DNA from: Rotaria socialis
Taxonomy: Eukaryota > Rotifera > Eurotatoria > Philodinida > Philodinidae
Assembly: GCA_905331475.1 (NCBI GenBank)
Contig: CAJNYU010002647.1
Location: 1 to 64,000 of the forward strand
DNA length: 64,000 nt
Reading direction: 5' to 3'
Part shown: piece by piece, positions 1 through 16,500 of the stretch
Layout: each line of letters begins with the position of its first letter
Position numbering within the stretch: the stretch's first letter is position 1
Translations under genes and position numbers: made by a program
Notes under the pieces: model-generated
The model's database searches: none
What the model was told of the DNA's origin: nothing
The model's input: the letters and a program-made list of their open reading frames with translations, nothing else

Positions 1-165
1 AAAATGCACAAAAAGTGCAACCAGAAATGAAATTGCCTAGTTTCTCATGATAATTTTCGTGTTCAGACATTCTAGAATGACTCATATGTCCCATGCACTT
101 TTGGCAGTACACATAACTCTCGGATGAAATCCGAAGTTCCCACATTTATTTTTATTTGAAACTAC
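1..165 (+). repeat. Partial copy of a dispersed repeat (GTGTACTC family)
   Basis: The segment around 109-160 (GCAGTACACATAACtctcgg, an ATCCGA-type palindrome, then CACATTTATTTTTA) matches the 3' part of repeats at 57747-57805 and, in reverse complement, at 43270-43310. Only the 3' part is recognisable here; sequence further upstream is outside the window or diverged. No coding potential was seen. Confidence 0.5.
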
Positions 166-3078
166 TGATTCATCTTAACTATTGAAGAAGAAATAATGTG
201 ACTAAATGCTTTTTATATTCATTAACGTCTAAAGACAGACGGATGCTTAATGAAGTATTATATATGCTCTATTTAAGATTTACCCCTTTTGAATTTATAT
301 AACAGGCTAGGGAAGTGTTGGACTAAGTATTATCGAGTAAATTGTATTATTGCGTGATCTTATCTTTTATCGAGTGTGTGATGTGTAATTCTTACTTATT
401 ATTTAGTTACAAGCTTTCACTTATGAAGCGTAAAGGAAAAAGCTTCGTCATGATTTCAGAACAGAGCTATTAAGACCTTTTTTTGTTTTTGGAAGCATTG
501 TTGACAATAGGCAATTTAAAAAAAAATCTCAATAAATATAACGCTCTATTATACTATATGCATCTATCGACTAATTAATAATTTGCTACTTCGGATGATG
601 TGTTGAGATTTAAATTTTTAGGAATTAATCAGTTGATTGATTGATGAAGTTTTAGAAAAAATACATTTTGATAAGCATTCAATTTATTTGACACACCCTT
701 CAGTCTCGGTCGAGAGAATTATCAGAAGTCCTTCATTGAGTCGCGTTGTACGTGTATCTTGTTTAAAAAAAAACAATCGAGAGAGAAGGCAGCAAGAAAA
801 AGCATCAAAGAAAGCGATAAATATCAGTACAGTGAAAATGAAAGACAGAGTAAAAGATCGAAAAACAGAAAAAAATCGTGGATTAGAGCTAACAAACGAA
901 TTGGTTTTTTGTTTTCGTTAAACATCGAATTTTATGCGAAAACAGAAAAGTTGCTTTTATATAATTATAAGATTTAATAGTTTTCACAGCGTTGGCGATA
1001 TCCTGAATTTTTAAACTTTTCAAATGGTTTACTGTATACATTGTACGCAGTTGTATTTCAACTGTTCCACTTTGTATAAAAAAAACCTGTTGTATCGCCC
1101 GGTTCCAGTAGTATTCAAGACAATGGATTATAACCGCCGAGCTTTAACACATCAATTATAGTTTTATCAACATATTTATCAAAAATGGGGTCTACATTTT
1201 CAATACTTGCAACTTGAGTGTTGTAACCGGATGAAATAACATAACGATCCTTGCAAGTTTTCATCAGTCCCTGTCGAAAATCTTAACAATCTGACGAGAA
1301 GTAAGACGTACCTAGAAGATTAGAAAAAAAGAGAGATTTTGCGTCAGAATCATTGCTTTAGAAAAATCCAAGCTTCATTCTAAATCTTTTGATTGTTCTT
1401 TAACTTTGTTAAACCATTTTACCGAAACTTGTGTAGAACAGTCGGTTATCATATTGAATTTTCACTATATCACCTGATATTACATGAAATTCTACGTGAC
1501 TCTCTATTATTCGAATAGCGTTTATCGTGTGAGTGATCATTTTTGTAATAAAAAATTAACTTTAATATCTCAGAAGAAAAAGAGGAAGTTGGCGATTAGA
1601 TTAGATTGAGAACAAAGTATCTTGACTTCACTGTATCAGAAAGTTTTCTATCAGAAGAAGAAGAAAAACGAGGAGAAAAACACGCTACAGGATATCATCA
1701 ATCTAGTGTTACGATGCATATGAAAAGCCCCAGTTGCCATCGTGACATCAGGATATTTTTCTTTTCTTTTCCGTTTTGAATGTAGTTGTGATAATCGAGA
1801 ACAAACAGGGCCTCCATCCAAATCAAAACAATTTTTTACAATAAAATAAAAAGGAAATCATATATTCCTCTTTAAAAGAGCATGCACAAAAATGGTGCCT
1901 GTCAGATGTAGGGTACTGTGGCTTCGAGAGCTTTTGAAATCGGTTCCAAAAAAAAGAATGAAGCCTATCCAATCACTGATATTTTTAGCGATTCGTCTCA
2001 AGAGTTGATAAAAAGAGACATAAATGAAAAGCTCAACAAAATCAGAAATATAGGTTTCAGAGTTTTCGTAATCGTCCGTTAGAATAAGAAAGAAACTTGA
2101 AGAAAGATCTGGTTGTCAAAAAGAGGGCTCACAGAGATTTTGAACTCAAATGGAATCATGCAACAAGTTGATAGCGCTACTTTTTGATTGGTTCGAGTAC
2201 GTTGCTGTGCCTGTTAATCTACCTATAACGTTATCTATCGAATACGAAATAAACAGATAAAATAATGTTTTTTTTTTCTTAACGGTTGACTTTTGACCAT
2301 CAAGTAACGAAATAGATTTTCAATAAAATAATCAAAACACCATTTATTTAGTCATTTTTCTTTCTAGACGAAGTTGTTAGCATAATAATGACACATATTT
2401 TAACCTCATCAATTGACTATTACAGAATGACTGATCTCGTTCAGTTTCTAGCGAGCAAAATTATAAGTGACAATGAAGATTACGAAGAAATATAGGAGAA
2501 AAACACATTACAGATTTATTCAATGAACTTGCTATATATATGCTATCATCCATGGGTGGCATATTTGTACCATATCTATAAGCTGAGTCACTCAAGCTTT
2601 GATCCAATGCCTGTATTATGCTATAGTTATTGTTTTCATTTGAGCAATCTCAATAATAATTAGTTGAATAGGGTACTCAAACTAAATGATATATGATTAA
2701 TTTGATGCACAATAAATAAGTAACTGCCAAATCTCACGGAAATACTCTAATAAAAACGCTGTTACACTAGGTAGTCAATATGTCGTGCAAGCGAATTTCT
2801 CTCCTAACATAGGTCTCAAGTAGTGGGAATTTATCTTTCATCTCGCCAGCAATGCACACCTTCGATCGTGTGAAAAATATATGTTCTAACACTCACAGAC
2901 AGTATGAGAAAAAAATTACTGTGTTATATCTATTATCTTGCAAAATACAAGTATGGCACACATAGAAAAAAAAGCGGTGAGTTACTTGTCATATCGTCGT
3001 TTTTATACTAACAGTTAGTAGGTAACATTTTATCATGTCAATATAAATGGTTTGCATAATAATAGTTATACATTTCAG
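166..3078. other. Intergenic, no gene recognised
   Basis: About 2.9 kb of AT-rich sequence. The open frames at 637-977 are lysine- and arginine-rich low-complexity translations lacking any recognisable domain, so I do not call them. A CAG acceptor directly precedes the ATG at 3079, so a 5' UTR exon or a short coding exon of the next gene may lie here. Confidence 0.5.
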
Positions 3079-4269
3079 ATGGGTTTACAATTGGGAAAGT
3101 TCATTGGCATTGACTTTGCTATTCAGTTTTTAGGCTGGGCGTTGTCGGTCAAGTTTCGAACCGAAAGGCATTTTGATTTGACAGGTAAGAAATATGATGC
3201 TGAAACGATTTATTAAATGTGTAGGTGTATGTATTCAGGTTCTTTAACATTTATTTTATTGACCTACTTAAGTCGTAATAAACGTCGTTCAACTCTTCGA
3301 CAAAATATTCAATCTTCTTGTGTATTCTTTTGGGCATTGAGGTGAGATCAAAAAATGTTATTTGATAAAATAGCTTGTAATTAATAATCATACATTGTTT
3401 GCTTAAATGGGAACAAAAAAGAGTTAATACTTATTAGGATATTCTTTCTGTAAATCGTTTATTGGGATGTGTGGTTCTTGTTTACTGAGAGTCGACTCCA
3501 CGAGATTGATGCACATCTGCATCAATATTCATTACAGTATTGAAGTACACTTTTTCATGTATTACATTTGCTAATATTTAGATTAGGTGCATTTCTATTT
3601 TATCGAATATTAAAAGTTGGCAAAGATTCACGATTTGATCGCATGCGCAATAATCCAACGAGATTACTCATAACTTGGATGCTTCAAGGTTAGAAAACTC
3701 AAACTATATATTAACCAATATAAAAATAATGTCTATGCCATAGGTATTTGGGTTCTCATAACACTTTTACCAACACTCTATCTTAATCAAAAACAAGTTG
3801 ATAAACCATTAAGAAAAACTGATTATATCGGTTGGAGTCTTTGGCTATTTGGTTTTATATTTGAAACTATTGCGGATACACAAAAAATGTCATTTAAAAA
3901 TAATTTAAATAACAAAGTATATTCAAATTAGAATCATTTCAAATTTTAGAATTAACATTTTTTTCTATATTTACTTAGAACACATTTATTGAAACTGGCC
4001 TATGGAAATATTCTAGACATCCAAATTATTTCGGTGAAATGTGTGCATGGTTCGGTCTTTATATATCATCGTCACACATGCTGGTTGGATATGAACGATT
4101 CTTTGGTGTACTTTCGCCTATATTTGTAACATTGTTGATATCATTTCTAAGTGGAATTCCAATTTTAGAACGACAAGCAATGAAATTATTTGCAAGTAAT
4201 CCTGCTTATCAAGCCTATCGAAACCGTACACCAATTCTTATTCCATTTCTTAATTTTCCTCGTATTTAA
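3079..4269 (+). CDS. DUF1295 / steroid 5-alpha-reductase-like integral membrane oxidoreductase
   Basis: Five exons join in one frame: 3079-3184, 3239-3341, 3582-3688, 3744-3916 and 3979-4269. They encode about 259 aa, the usual size for the family. The protein is hydrophobic with several predicted membrane spans. The C-terminal third has the diagnostic GLWKYSRHPNYFGE motif (exon 5), shared by DUF1295 proteins and sterol or steroid reductases, where it contributes to the NADPH site. Upstream, HFDLTGSLTFILLT and LRLGAFLFYRI are also typical of DUF1295. The substrate cannot be told from sequence; in this family it is likely a lipid or steroid-like molecule in the ER or another membrane. The ATG follows an AG acceptor immediately, so a 5' UTR intron is likely and a few extra N-terminal residues are possible. 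A candidate AATAAA lies at 4444-4449. Confidence 0.85.
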
Positions 4270-6634
4270 ACTAAGAAGAAAAAAAGACTATTCTTTATTT
4301 AAATTTTCTTTTTGTAACTTATTTCCTATCGTAGAATGCGTAGATAGTTTGGTTAAAAATCAAGCGTAATCACAAAAGTCCATGACGTTTTTTTCTTTGA
4401 CTATTATGATTTGTTAAAAGAAAATTTATAGTGATTTCTGTCTAATAAATTATTTTTGTCGCTGATCTATTCGATATTCATGTTTTTCCAGCAATCAAGA
4501 GCGTCATTTATTTATTGTCTTGTGATATGGTTTTTCTGAAGCATTCTTCGGTGAAATAATTTCTCATGTTCATTCTGTTTTTTTTCAAAGCAAGTATCGG
4601 TTCATGTAGAAATTAATAATCATTAATCAAGAAGTCCTCGTCATTATACGACACACAATCCTTGAGCTACCAGCTCAGATGCCTAGCGACTCAGATGGTT
4701 ACCAAGTCATATGTAGTTAATTAATCGAGTCGCTATTAAACTAGTTAGTTACCATAAAATTCTATATCTGGAATGGTTCATATGTGATTCGATATTTTTC
4801 GATTAACAATTTATTCGGCGAAGTTAGACTAGTTCGTCGATGACACTTGATGTGATGAATTTGATCAGTATTCAGTAATGCATCGCAAACGAAGAGCTTC
4901 GGTGTGGTATCGTCGCAGTACTTATAGGAAATAGTCTACTAGATTTTACTCATGATCTGAGTAGTTTGAGTTCGAATTCTGACTGAGAATCATTTTCTTA
5001 GCTATTGCGATAGACGAATCCTTGACTCAATTATACTTGCCATCACTGAGATAAACTAAATCATTCGTTTAGTATATTCTCATACATGCTACAGACTGTT
5101 ATGTATTTTTCAATATTCACGCATGCACATTTGAATTCATGTATTCTTATTTGAAGCTTATTTGATCGGAACGGTGCACCGCTAGACTACACGGTTTCCC
5201 ATTCTTGTAATATTGCCGCATTATTTTTCACATTACATTGAGATCAACAGAGACACCTTTAAATATTTTAAATGAACGTTTTTCTCGCTTTTTATTTAAT
5301 GAAAGATATATCAGAATGGAATCAATATGTAACAACGACATAAACAACATACACATATATTCATGTATATACGGATATTTAAATTCTCACTATGCGTATT
5401 TCTCTATTAATATTTGCAAAAAACATTTATGTTATATTGAAATTTATTTCGTTTCATTGTAGTTTATGTGTATTTTTGTTCAGTTCAGATAGCATGTCTA
5501 CACTACAGTCTGGTTCATCTACTACATCAATTGAAGATGAACCACCAAATCATTTCTTTAAATATTCCTGATAATTATAATACTTCATTAAGCCTCGATT
5601 AAATGTTATGGAGCAAATTTTATTCTTTACTCAAAAGCAAAAAGAAATTTCAAGAATTGTTGATTTCTTCTAAAATTCTTATTCCTAATTGTTGGAAACC
5701 ATTTCACCCTTTTACAATTATCGATCAAAATGGTATTGGGATTTAGAAAATTCCACAAATTTGTTTCATGTCAAATAACCAAATAAAATTGTGATAATGA
5801 AACGTTATCTTCAGCCAGGTATTCTCTAAGTAGTAGTTAGTCTACAGAAAAAATTCACAATTATTGTTTCTACTTCGATCTCTCCTCAATCAGCAAAACT
5901 TAAATAATACGAAAAAGAAAACTGAAAAAATGATTGACTGTTTTTGTTTTTGTTATTATTATGATTTTATCTTTCTTTTATTGCTATAGTTTTCTACTTC
6001 AAAACTATATATAATTGTTATTGTATTCAATAGCTTGTTTGATTTATCAAAAATCAAATCGTGAGTAACTAAAAATCACCATATTGTTTCCTAACATATC
6101 AGCAATGTATTGAGCTCAAAGGTGAGAAAATCATCCTAAACCATTCAAATGACTAGAAATTATATGGAATGCTTGAATGGATTCCACTCATTCTTGTAAC
6201 TGTATACTCGTAATTGAAGTAGAAATATGAATCAACTGTAAAAAATCCAGAATACATTTCTTCAAACGTTAAACTATGCTATCACAATGAAAAATTTTCA
6301 TCGATAAAAAATATGTCTGCATAGTTCTACTAGAATTTTTCTAAATTAGTATTATACGGAGTGACATTCAATTTGCAAATGATTAACGGACATACTTCTT
6401 TTTGTGGCATGATATCGGAGGTTTCATCTGTAAAAATAAATCGTGTTTTTTTCTTACCTTCTGTTCATCTTTGAAAATTCAGCAGTTTCAACCTCAAACA
6501 GCAAAGTAAATATATTTCAGTGTAGGTAATGGATTTGTTTTGAGAATTTCTTAACATACTGGCACTTCTATGAAAATATTCCTATGTTAATTGGCAAATA
6601 CTTGAGATAATTGGCAATAAAAACCGTTAGCGAT
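4270..6634. other. Intergenic, with one repeat fragment and no confident gene
   Basis: Contains the repeat copy at about 4690-4845 (listed separately). At 5494 a short ATG frame follows an acceptor-like TTCAG, but it stops after about 25 codons. The stretch 5610-5780 gives broken protein-like reading with several stops. I see no supportable gene. Confidence 0.45.
4690..4845 (+). repeat. Fragment of the TTCGCCGA foldback repeat
   Basis: Shares GGTTACCAAGTC, GTTAATTAATC-AGTC, CTATTAAA-TAGTTAGTTA, ATAAAATTCTATATCT, GATTCGATATTTTTCG and a terminal TTCGGCGAAG motif with the right half of the longer element at 19462-19895, in the same order and orientation. This looks like a truncated, diverged copy. 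Confidence 0.65.
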
Positions 6635-7775
6635 ATGTATATAAATATACGTACAAACTTCATTCAACAAGCAATAGTTATAGTTATCATATTGTATAGC
6701 ATGCATATTCAATTGACATTAGTTTCTTGTATTATTTGGTTTCAAATGGGCGTTCTTGGCGAGCTGAGCCCAAGTTCATGTTCTCTTCTTCGTACAGCGG
6801 CCAGCATCAGTAATATTGTACCTGAGGTTGTGAAAATAGCAATGCGTTACTATCGTGTTTCATCATCAACACAACGTTCAGCTGAACATCATCGTCAGAA
6901 ACGTTTTCTTTTCGATGATAATGTCGAGAAAAATTCGGGGCTTGACAATATAAAAGCATCTTTACTTGAACAAATGGCTACTAATGCATTCAAAAATGTT
7001 AATTTTACTGCAGTAGCTATATCACTACTTAATAGCAATGAAACTGTGAATAAAATTCGACAAAACGTTCAGAGTGATGCCATTATTCGGGCTGCTATGC
7101 GTAATATAGATTATGAAAAATTAGGAAGAAGTTTATGGTATGCTGCTGAAGCTGAATTTAATTTCGAAGATCTAATGAGAAACATAGTTAATATAACTCG
7201 TATGAATCTCGTACATGAAGAACTTCGTAATAATGGTACTTTACCAGATTGGTTTATTAAGAGCATTCATCCAAATTTGAATGTTCAAACTGTTCATCGT
7301 ATGCTTGAAGAAATGAAAAGTTTGGGACATAAATTTGTTACAATAATGAATAGTACAAAAGATTTAGATGATTATTTATTTAATATGGTACAAGAAAATA
7401 TCTTAACACCAATGGGAAAAACTATTCAGAAAATAAAAGATGAAAAACCAGCAACACTGGATCAATTAGTTGAAATAATTTTATATAATGCTAACAAAAT
7501 TATTACAGTAAGTTTATTTTCTACAAAAAAGAAAAAAGAATTTTTATTATTCATATTAGGAAAGATTAACTGAAATAAGTAAGCCGATCACTATGGATGA
7601 AACTAGACGAAAATCATCACCATCAGTGATAATAACCACATCAGACGATGAAAACTACGATGATGTTAAGCTGTTCTTTTATCAATGTGCCATAGCTGTT
7701 GATTCAATGGGACAAACAATGCGAATTATGTTCAAAGCATTTGAACAACTCTACTGTGCAACTATATGGGACTGA
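6635..7775 (+). CDS. Secreted or single-pass membrane protein of unknown function
   Basis: Two exons, 6635-7507 and 7560-7775, flank a 52-bp GT..AG intron (GTAAGT donor, ATTAG acceptor) and join in frame to give about 362 aa. The first ATG in this frame is 6635. It is followed by a basic segment and then a hydrophobic stretch (IVIVIILYSMHI region), consistent with a signal peptide or signal anchor. About 80 residues in, RQKR is a candidate furin-type cleavage site. The rest is largely helical and charged, with several N-glycosylation sequons (NFT, NET, NIT, NST). I do not recognise a domain. A likely AATAAA lies at 7826-7831. Gene confidence rests on the long open frame, exact intron fit and codon use like the neighbours. 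Confidence 0.65.
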
Positions 7776-9267
7776 GAGATATTTGTCTTCTTACAAAGAA
7801 AATTTTGTATTTGAACTATTAATATAATAAACGCCGGACATTGTATTTTCTTTCTTTCTTTTGTTTTGTATTTTATCAATAATTGTATAATTAAAATTGA
7901 TGCTAAACATTTCAATAATCTAGTCTTGTCTTCACAAGATCATACTCAATTTTTGTACATCAAGTTTACTGAATGAAAAGAAAAGACATCGAATCTTATT
8001 TCGAGATTGTTGGTTCCAAGTAAATCCTAGCAAAAATATATATTTCGTTCATATTGTTTTCAATCAACATAGTTAAAGACAATAATCCTAATAGTTTAGT
8101 TCGGTTTTATTCCGAAAGTGCAGTCACCACACACACACACACACACACACGCACACACACATATGTATGTATATATCTATATGTTTATATCTGTCTAACT
8201 CTAATTAGATACTTATTTTTCCCTCAAGCTGTCTCGCGCAGATAGAGAAATTTATACATATACATAAAGCTTGCACAAGAGAAAAAAAACAAAGTCAAAC
8301 AATATCTTTTTACGACATAGAGCAAGAGCTAGAGAAGAAAACAATTTTGTGATTGTATGAAAAAGAACCAAGCAAACAAAGATGAATGCATCCACACACG
8401 CACACACAAAGAAAAATATAGACATATGAATGACAAAATGAAAAAAGAAAAAGAAAAATATTTGCACAAGAAAAAGAAAGGAACAACAAGGCGCTAGTAC
8501 CAATATATTTATATCGTGTAGGATATGTCAATGAAAAGAAATAAGGCTAATGAAGTTTGAACACAGGGGTTTTGGAATAGGATATCTCTCATCTTTGTAG
8601 GTTCACTGAAAAAAAGCACTAAAATAAAGATGAAGAGAAGATACACACAAGAGCAAATTACTGGTATTTTTGTTTACAAAATTTTTATATCTATATATAT
8701 TTTTTTTGCATTTTAAATCTTTTTTTATATATTTTTTCAGATGTTTATGATTTTAAAGAAAAACCAACGCAAAAAGAAAGAGGAACATGAAGAGACAAAA
8801 ACAAAAGAAAGACATTGAATGATGCGTTGCTGAGCCGAAAAGTAAGATGAGAAAAACAACAAAATAATAAATATAAAGAAACAAGAAAGAATATTTGACT
8901 GAATTTCATCAGCATCATCATCATCATTTATTTATATCATTACGGCTTTACTCTTGAGCATTGTGATGTTCATCATCAGTGTTAGTTCTGTAGAAATAAA
9001 AAAAAACAGAAATTTAATTTAAGATATTAATAATGCAAAATTTGAGTGCACATCGTTTGAGCTCGGGTTTTTGAAACTGACAGAAATTCCTTAGACCAAA
9101 ACTTCTTCCGTTTTTCTTTTAATTCATACATCGTCAGATAGAGTTTTGAAAACAGCATAGGTACGACAGCGTGATAAGAAGGTCAAATTATTCTTCAATA
9201 AACGATGTCAGTCTAATTTTTTTCTATTATTGAAACCTTGGCAAAAAGAAAGAAACCTTTGCTTAAG
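7776..9267. other. Intergenic, low-complexity
   Basis: A/T-rich and purine-rich sequence with a CA microsatellite. Open frames on the minus strand at 8252-8531 and 8745-8927 translate to phenylalanine/leucine-rich low-complexity peptides arising from purine tracts and are not called. Confidence 0.5.
8128..8162. repeat. (CA)n microsatellite
   Basis: About 17 CA units interrupted once by GC, followed by ATATGTATGT-type repeats. Confidence 0.95.
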
Positions 9268-11892
<2,625 letters not shown>

Positions 11893-13581
11893 AATTTATA
11901 TCAATTAATGACTAAGTTCTTTTTACAGAGAAAAAAAACAAATAAAGATGTTTATTAAATGTGAAATGAATTATTCAATATATACATACTTATTCTATGA
12001 ATAAATTCTTTTAAAAATAAATACTAGAAAAAAAAGAAAACTTTAAAAAACTTGAATCAAGGATCTACCTAGATACTTCATATCGTATTTTATGTACAGA
12101 TGTTTTTTACGAAAGTGACATAAGAAAAAGAACGATATATCTGGCGAGAGAATTCTTTGTACATACAGTAGTAATACTTATTATTGTTTGTTTGTTTGTT
12201 TGTAAGCAACCGCATGTATGGATGCATACAGAAGAAAAAGATTCTTGTGGAGAAACACGTGTGTTAAGATGAATGTAGTAGATTGGTTAAATGGCTAAAT
12301 ATACAATTTGATTGGTTAAAACGAAAATCAATCGAAAACGAAGCGTTACTATCGATGAGAAAAACATTGAGAAATATTTCCAAAGAAATTATTTTAAAAC
12401 ATACTTTTTATTTTTTACAAACGATTTTCATAATTTAAAAGATAGAATAAATTAGTTTTGATTTTTACAGTAAGTTTTAACTGACATTTAACTTTTACGA
12501 AAACACATTTCTGGAAAGTTCTCGACTGTTACATAAAGAACAGAGAAGAAATTCGTTGCTTTAGAAACATCTCTTTTTCAAAAACAAAAAGAAAACAATA
12601 TTGTTTCAGAAAATAAATTTTCTCGTGAAAATGACGAGGCCAATGATAAATAATCTAAGATAAATCTATTTTTGATTTGATAAGAAAGGCTAAAGTTGAT
12701 ATCATTTTCGAAAATTATGTTAGAACTCAAACAGGCCAAAAAGATAAAACAGAATTAACCACTAAATTGTCTCCAAAAAATGACTTAAGTGTGATTTAAC
12801 CAATCACGTTGCTTAATTCTGTTTTATCTTTTTGGTCTGTTTGGGGCCTTACAGAAACATATTCACATTTTATTCTGGATATTGTAATAGAAATAGAAAT
12901 CCTATTTTCGTATTAATATAAGGTATAGACTGAATCACGAACGAGATTTTAAACATTTGAGTACAATTTTGTTTGGTTTTCATTAAACTGAAAGCGTATA
13001 AGTTGTGGCAAAGTGGATTTGTTTATGTTACATATTCCGCAACAAATACACAGTTTATATTACAAAACAAATAAAGAGTACTTTCAAGTAAATAATAGAA
13101 ACCATTTTTTGGTTAAGTGAAGAGATTGAAATATTATTTTTTTAAAAACTATTGACTAAACTTGATTTAAATACATTGCATCCAAGGATTATTTATGAAA
13201 AGTCAAAACAAATCATAACGCTTAATCATTGAATGTTAAACACAAACCATACAGTTCTTATTTTGGTCAACGTAATCGATATGAAGCCCTAGAAGAGAGA
13301 AGTTTAAAAAAATATGTCAAATGTTCGTTCATGATTATATCAACTTGTCTTTGATTTCAACCAGTCCCCTTATTACTCTCAAAGATTGTCATGATTATTT
13401 ACCAGTCGATACGCCTCATGTAGTCAAAGAGAGAGAAAAAAACGATGTGAAATTTTGTGCCTTGAATAAAAACAAAAGAAAAGAAAAGCAGAAAATTGAA
13501 GTAACATGGAAACTGTTTAACTTTTCTTTTTCAACACCATCTCTATTTACTGACAAACACATACACAATAACAACATCAAC
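11893..13581. other. Divergent intergenic region between TENT4 and the TIR gene
   Basis: About 1.7 kb separating two genes transcribed away from each other. It holds the foldback hairpin at 12729-12842 and a GTTT tandem near 12187-12203. The open frame from 13321 runs into the TIR gene, but its first 87 codons are low-complexity and lack family similarity, so I start the gene at 13582. Confidence 0.5.
12729..12842. repeat. Short foldback element with 29-bp arms
   Basis: The arm at 12729-12757 (AAACAGGCCAAAAAGATAAA...) pairs with 12814-12842 with a single mismatch, leaving a 56-nt loop. Size and structure fit a small foldback or MITE remnant; no target-site duplication was resolved. Confidence 0.75.
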
Positions 13582-16500
13582 ATGTCGCATGTTGCACACG
13601 AAGCTTGTGGTGTCGATGTCTTCCTTTGTTTTAGTCCTCAATCAAATCAATGCTCATCAGTAGCAGCAATTGCTAAACAACGATGTTCAACGTAACCATT
13701 GAATAGATTTTAAAAAATTTAACTTACATTAATTCCATTTTTTTCTCTCTCTTTAAGACGAGAAATTATTTATCAAACATCGGATAATATCGATTTTTCA
13801 ACAAATTGGTATGAATCAATACCAGTTCAGATTCTTCGTGCTAAAATATTTATACCAATTATTGATGAGCAATGGTATTCATCATTCTGGTGTTCATGGA
13901 TGCTTTTATTTGCGCTTGTATGTAGACTAGGAAAATATGTATGCTTTAGTTCTATTATTTCATTTAAGGAACATCAAAGTCGTCATAGTCTTCCGTTAAT
14001 CATGCCTGTTATTCTGCCATCATATGGTGAACGAGCATCGGAAGTTCTGATTGCGCAATTAACAAAAAATTATAAAGCAACTGTCATGCTTAGTGACGTA
14101 AGTAATTTCAAATGATTAGCAACATAACTATACTGTAGTTAATCTTAACTGACGAATGGGGAGACGATGCTTATGAGTCAATTAAATACGTATGCTCATA
14201 CATATAATCAATCTTCTAGTTTTCTTGTGGCGCTACAATATTTCTTTTTTGTTATATTAAAATTTGTTTCACTTCCTGTTTGTTCATAACCTTCGCTCAT
14301 AAATGTACTTCTTTTCCTTGAGGGTTTCCAGTAAAATTAACTGTTTCTATGCGTTGAAAAAACCATCAATTAAAAAATTGAATCACAATCGACAGGAAAT
14401 TCGCAAACATTTGCTTTACTATTGATAATGTATGCTACAGCGTGAACCAACAAAAAGTAAGCTCCCGGAAGAAGCCTTCAAACTTCTTGACAACGATAGA
14501 CTTGTTCTTTCACAAAACGCCTCGATTTATACTATGAGCTCTCTATTATTAGCTTAATAGATCAAGTACATAAGAAATAGAGATGGTAAAAAAGGGTCAT
14601 TAAACAACACAGAGACATACAGTGGAGTGCAAAAACATTTGCCGTTGCACCTACGCATATTTTTGGGTCATATATGTGAAGCGTATGAACGGATTTTCTG
14701 AAACTCTTGCCAGCAATCAAGGATGTGCTTTAGATTTTAATTAGAGCGGGACTCCTCAAAAAGTGTCGCTCAGTAGAGCGAGAGACATTATGATTCGAGT
14801 GTCTACCGCTTTTCTAGAATATCAAACAGTCATCTTACACTTCTACGACTAGGCCAATCGTAGCGCTACGAAAATCGTCTCCTTAAAGAAGCTCTACGGC
14901 CATAGTATCTAACGAAATACAAAGGAGGTCCAACGACATGGTATTGTAAAAACAAACGGATGATCACGGTCTGTAGAATTACCAGAAAAAGTGGCGCTCG
15001 GACCAGATTTTCAAACTATCTCGACAATGACTTGTCTGACCGACTTGAAATTTTCATAGTAGACAGACATCGGCTAGTAGATAAAATTTTATCCCAAGTG
15101 AACAAATTCTGAAAATCCATCTTCAGCGTCAAATAGAGGTCAAATGTTGAGAACGTGGTGTTGCATTCCTTTCGCGCTTTGAAAATTGAGAAGACATCGT
15201 ATCGAGCTGAAACTTTGGCTATTGGATCTTGATCTAAAAGGAGATTCATAGCTTGTTTCACTCTTCTCCAAACACACCTTCTAGGCTAGAACACAATCCA
15301 TGTACATAGGCAAAGTGATTCTACGCTATTTGAGTATATCGATGAATCTATAGTGTTTACTGCTCTTTTTGGTTGAAGGGAAAAAGAGCTAACTATTGAT
15401 TATTATATTTGCGTATGCATAATTTATTTATTAAAAAAAACTTTTAATAAGCATCATGTTCAGTAGAGTAACTTTATCAAATACTAACGGCAATTATTTT
15501 TGCACTCCACTGTATATATATATTACAAGCGGTAAGAAGATGAAAAAGCAGCAGGTGGCATTCCACCACGTACAGTTTTCTTTCTAACAATCTCACTAAT
15601 TCCATTCGATTAAAGCCAATATCTATCTATAATGACATTTTTCTTCAAAAGCCTTCTCTCAATAAATTATGATTTTAATCAAGAATCAAAGTATGAATAA
15701 AAATTAAAATGAATGAATACATACGTAGTTGATTTTTGACAGATAGAAGAAGAAAAAAAACGTTAGCAGTACTTTGTTTTGTATTTAAGCGTGAGCCAAT
15801 TGAACAGTCACTCGAAGCATTTTTCAAACTTATCGAATTAACAATTCACACACCAGAATGGTTATTACAAGGATTAAAATCGAAAAGATATGTTGATAAT
15901 AACCGTCCATTAACTTATAATGAACTTCACTTTTTAAATGACATGAGACATAAAGAAATAGTTCTTATGCGAGGTAATTTTGACTAAAAACGAAAAAACA
16001 AACGATTATTTTTTTAAAAATTCTATTTAAAAGATATGTCATTACAACAAGAACGAAAATTACCAACATCAAAACCTCTTATGCATAATCAACATGTTGC
16101 ATTATCAATTCCATATGAACAATTGCCATCATTTTTACTTTCAGCTGTTTATGAAAATTATCATATAACATGGTTTGATGTTGTTACTATTGATCGACAA
16201 CATTATTTTACATTCATTTGGAACGATAATCATTTATTTCAAAATCGAACATCAGTTATGTTTTATGATTTAAATCCAGCACAATTTCATGAATTAACAT
16301 TAAAAATGAATCGTTATCAATTTGATTTAATACATTTCGATGTATACCGCCATTCAAGTGAAAATATGCTTCGATATATTTGTTTATATATACGTCAAGA
16401 TCTAATAAAATCATTTCATAAATTACGTACAGCCGTTATAGCACATCGATGGCTTAATGAAACTAATCATCATGCGTTTAATATCCGTCCACATTTGTTA

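Noticed and set aside
5494-5780. Short ATG frame and protein-like fragments
   Set aside because: Stops after about 25 codons and at several later points; could be a dead exon but similarity to any family cannot be shown.
8252-8927. Minus-strand open frames rich in Phe and Leu
   Set aside because: Low-complexity translations of purine-rich tracts, overlapping one another, with no splice context or domain.
13321-13581. Upstream ATG at 13321 as start of the TIR gene
   Set aside because: The 87 added codons are low-complexity and unlike TIR proteins; the ATG at 13582 lies just before the TIR box 1.
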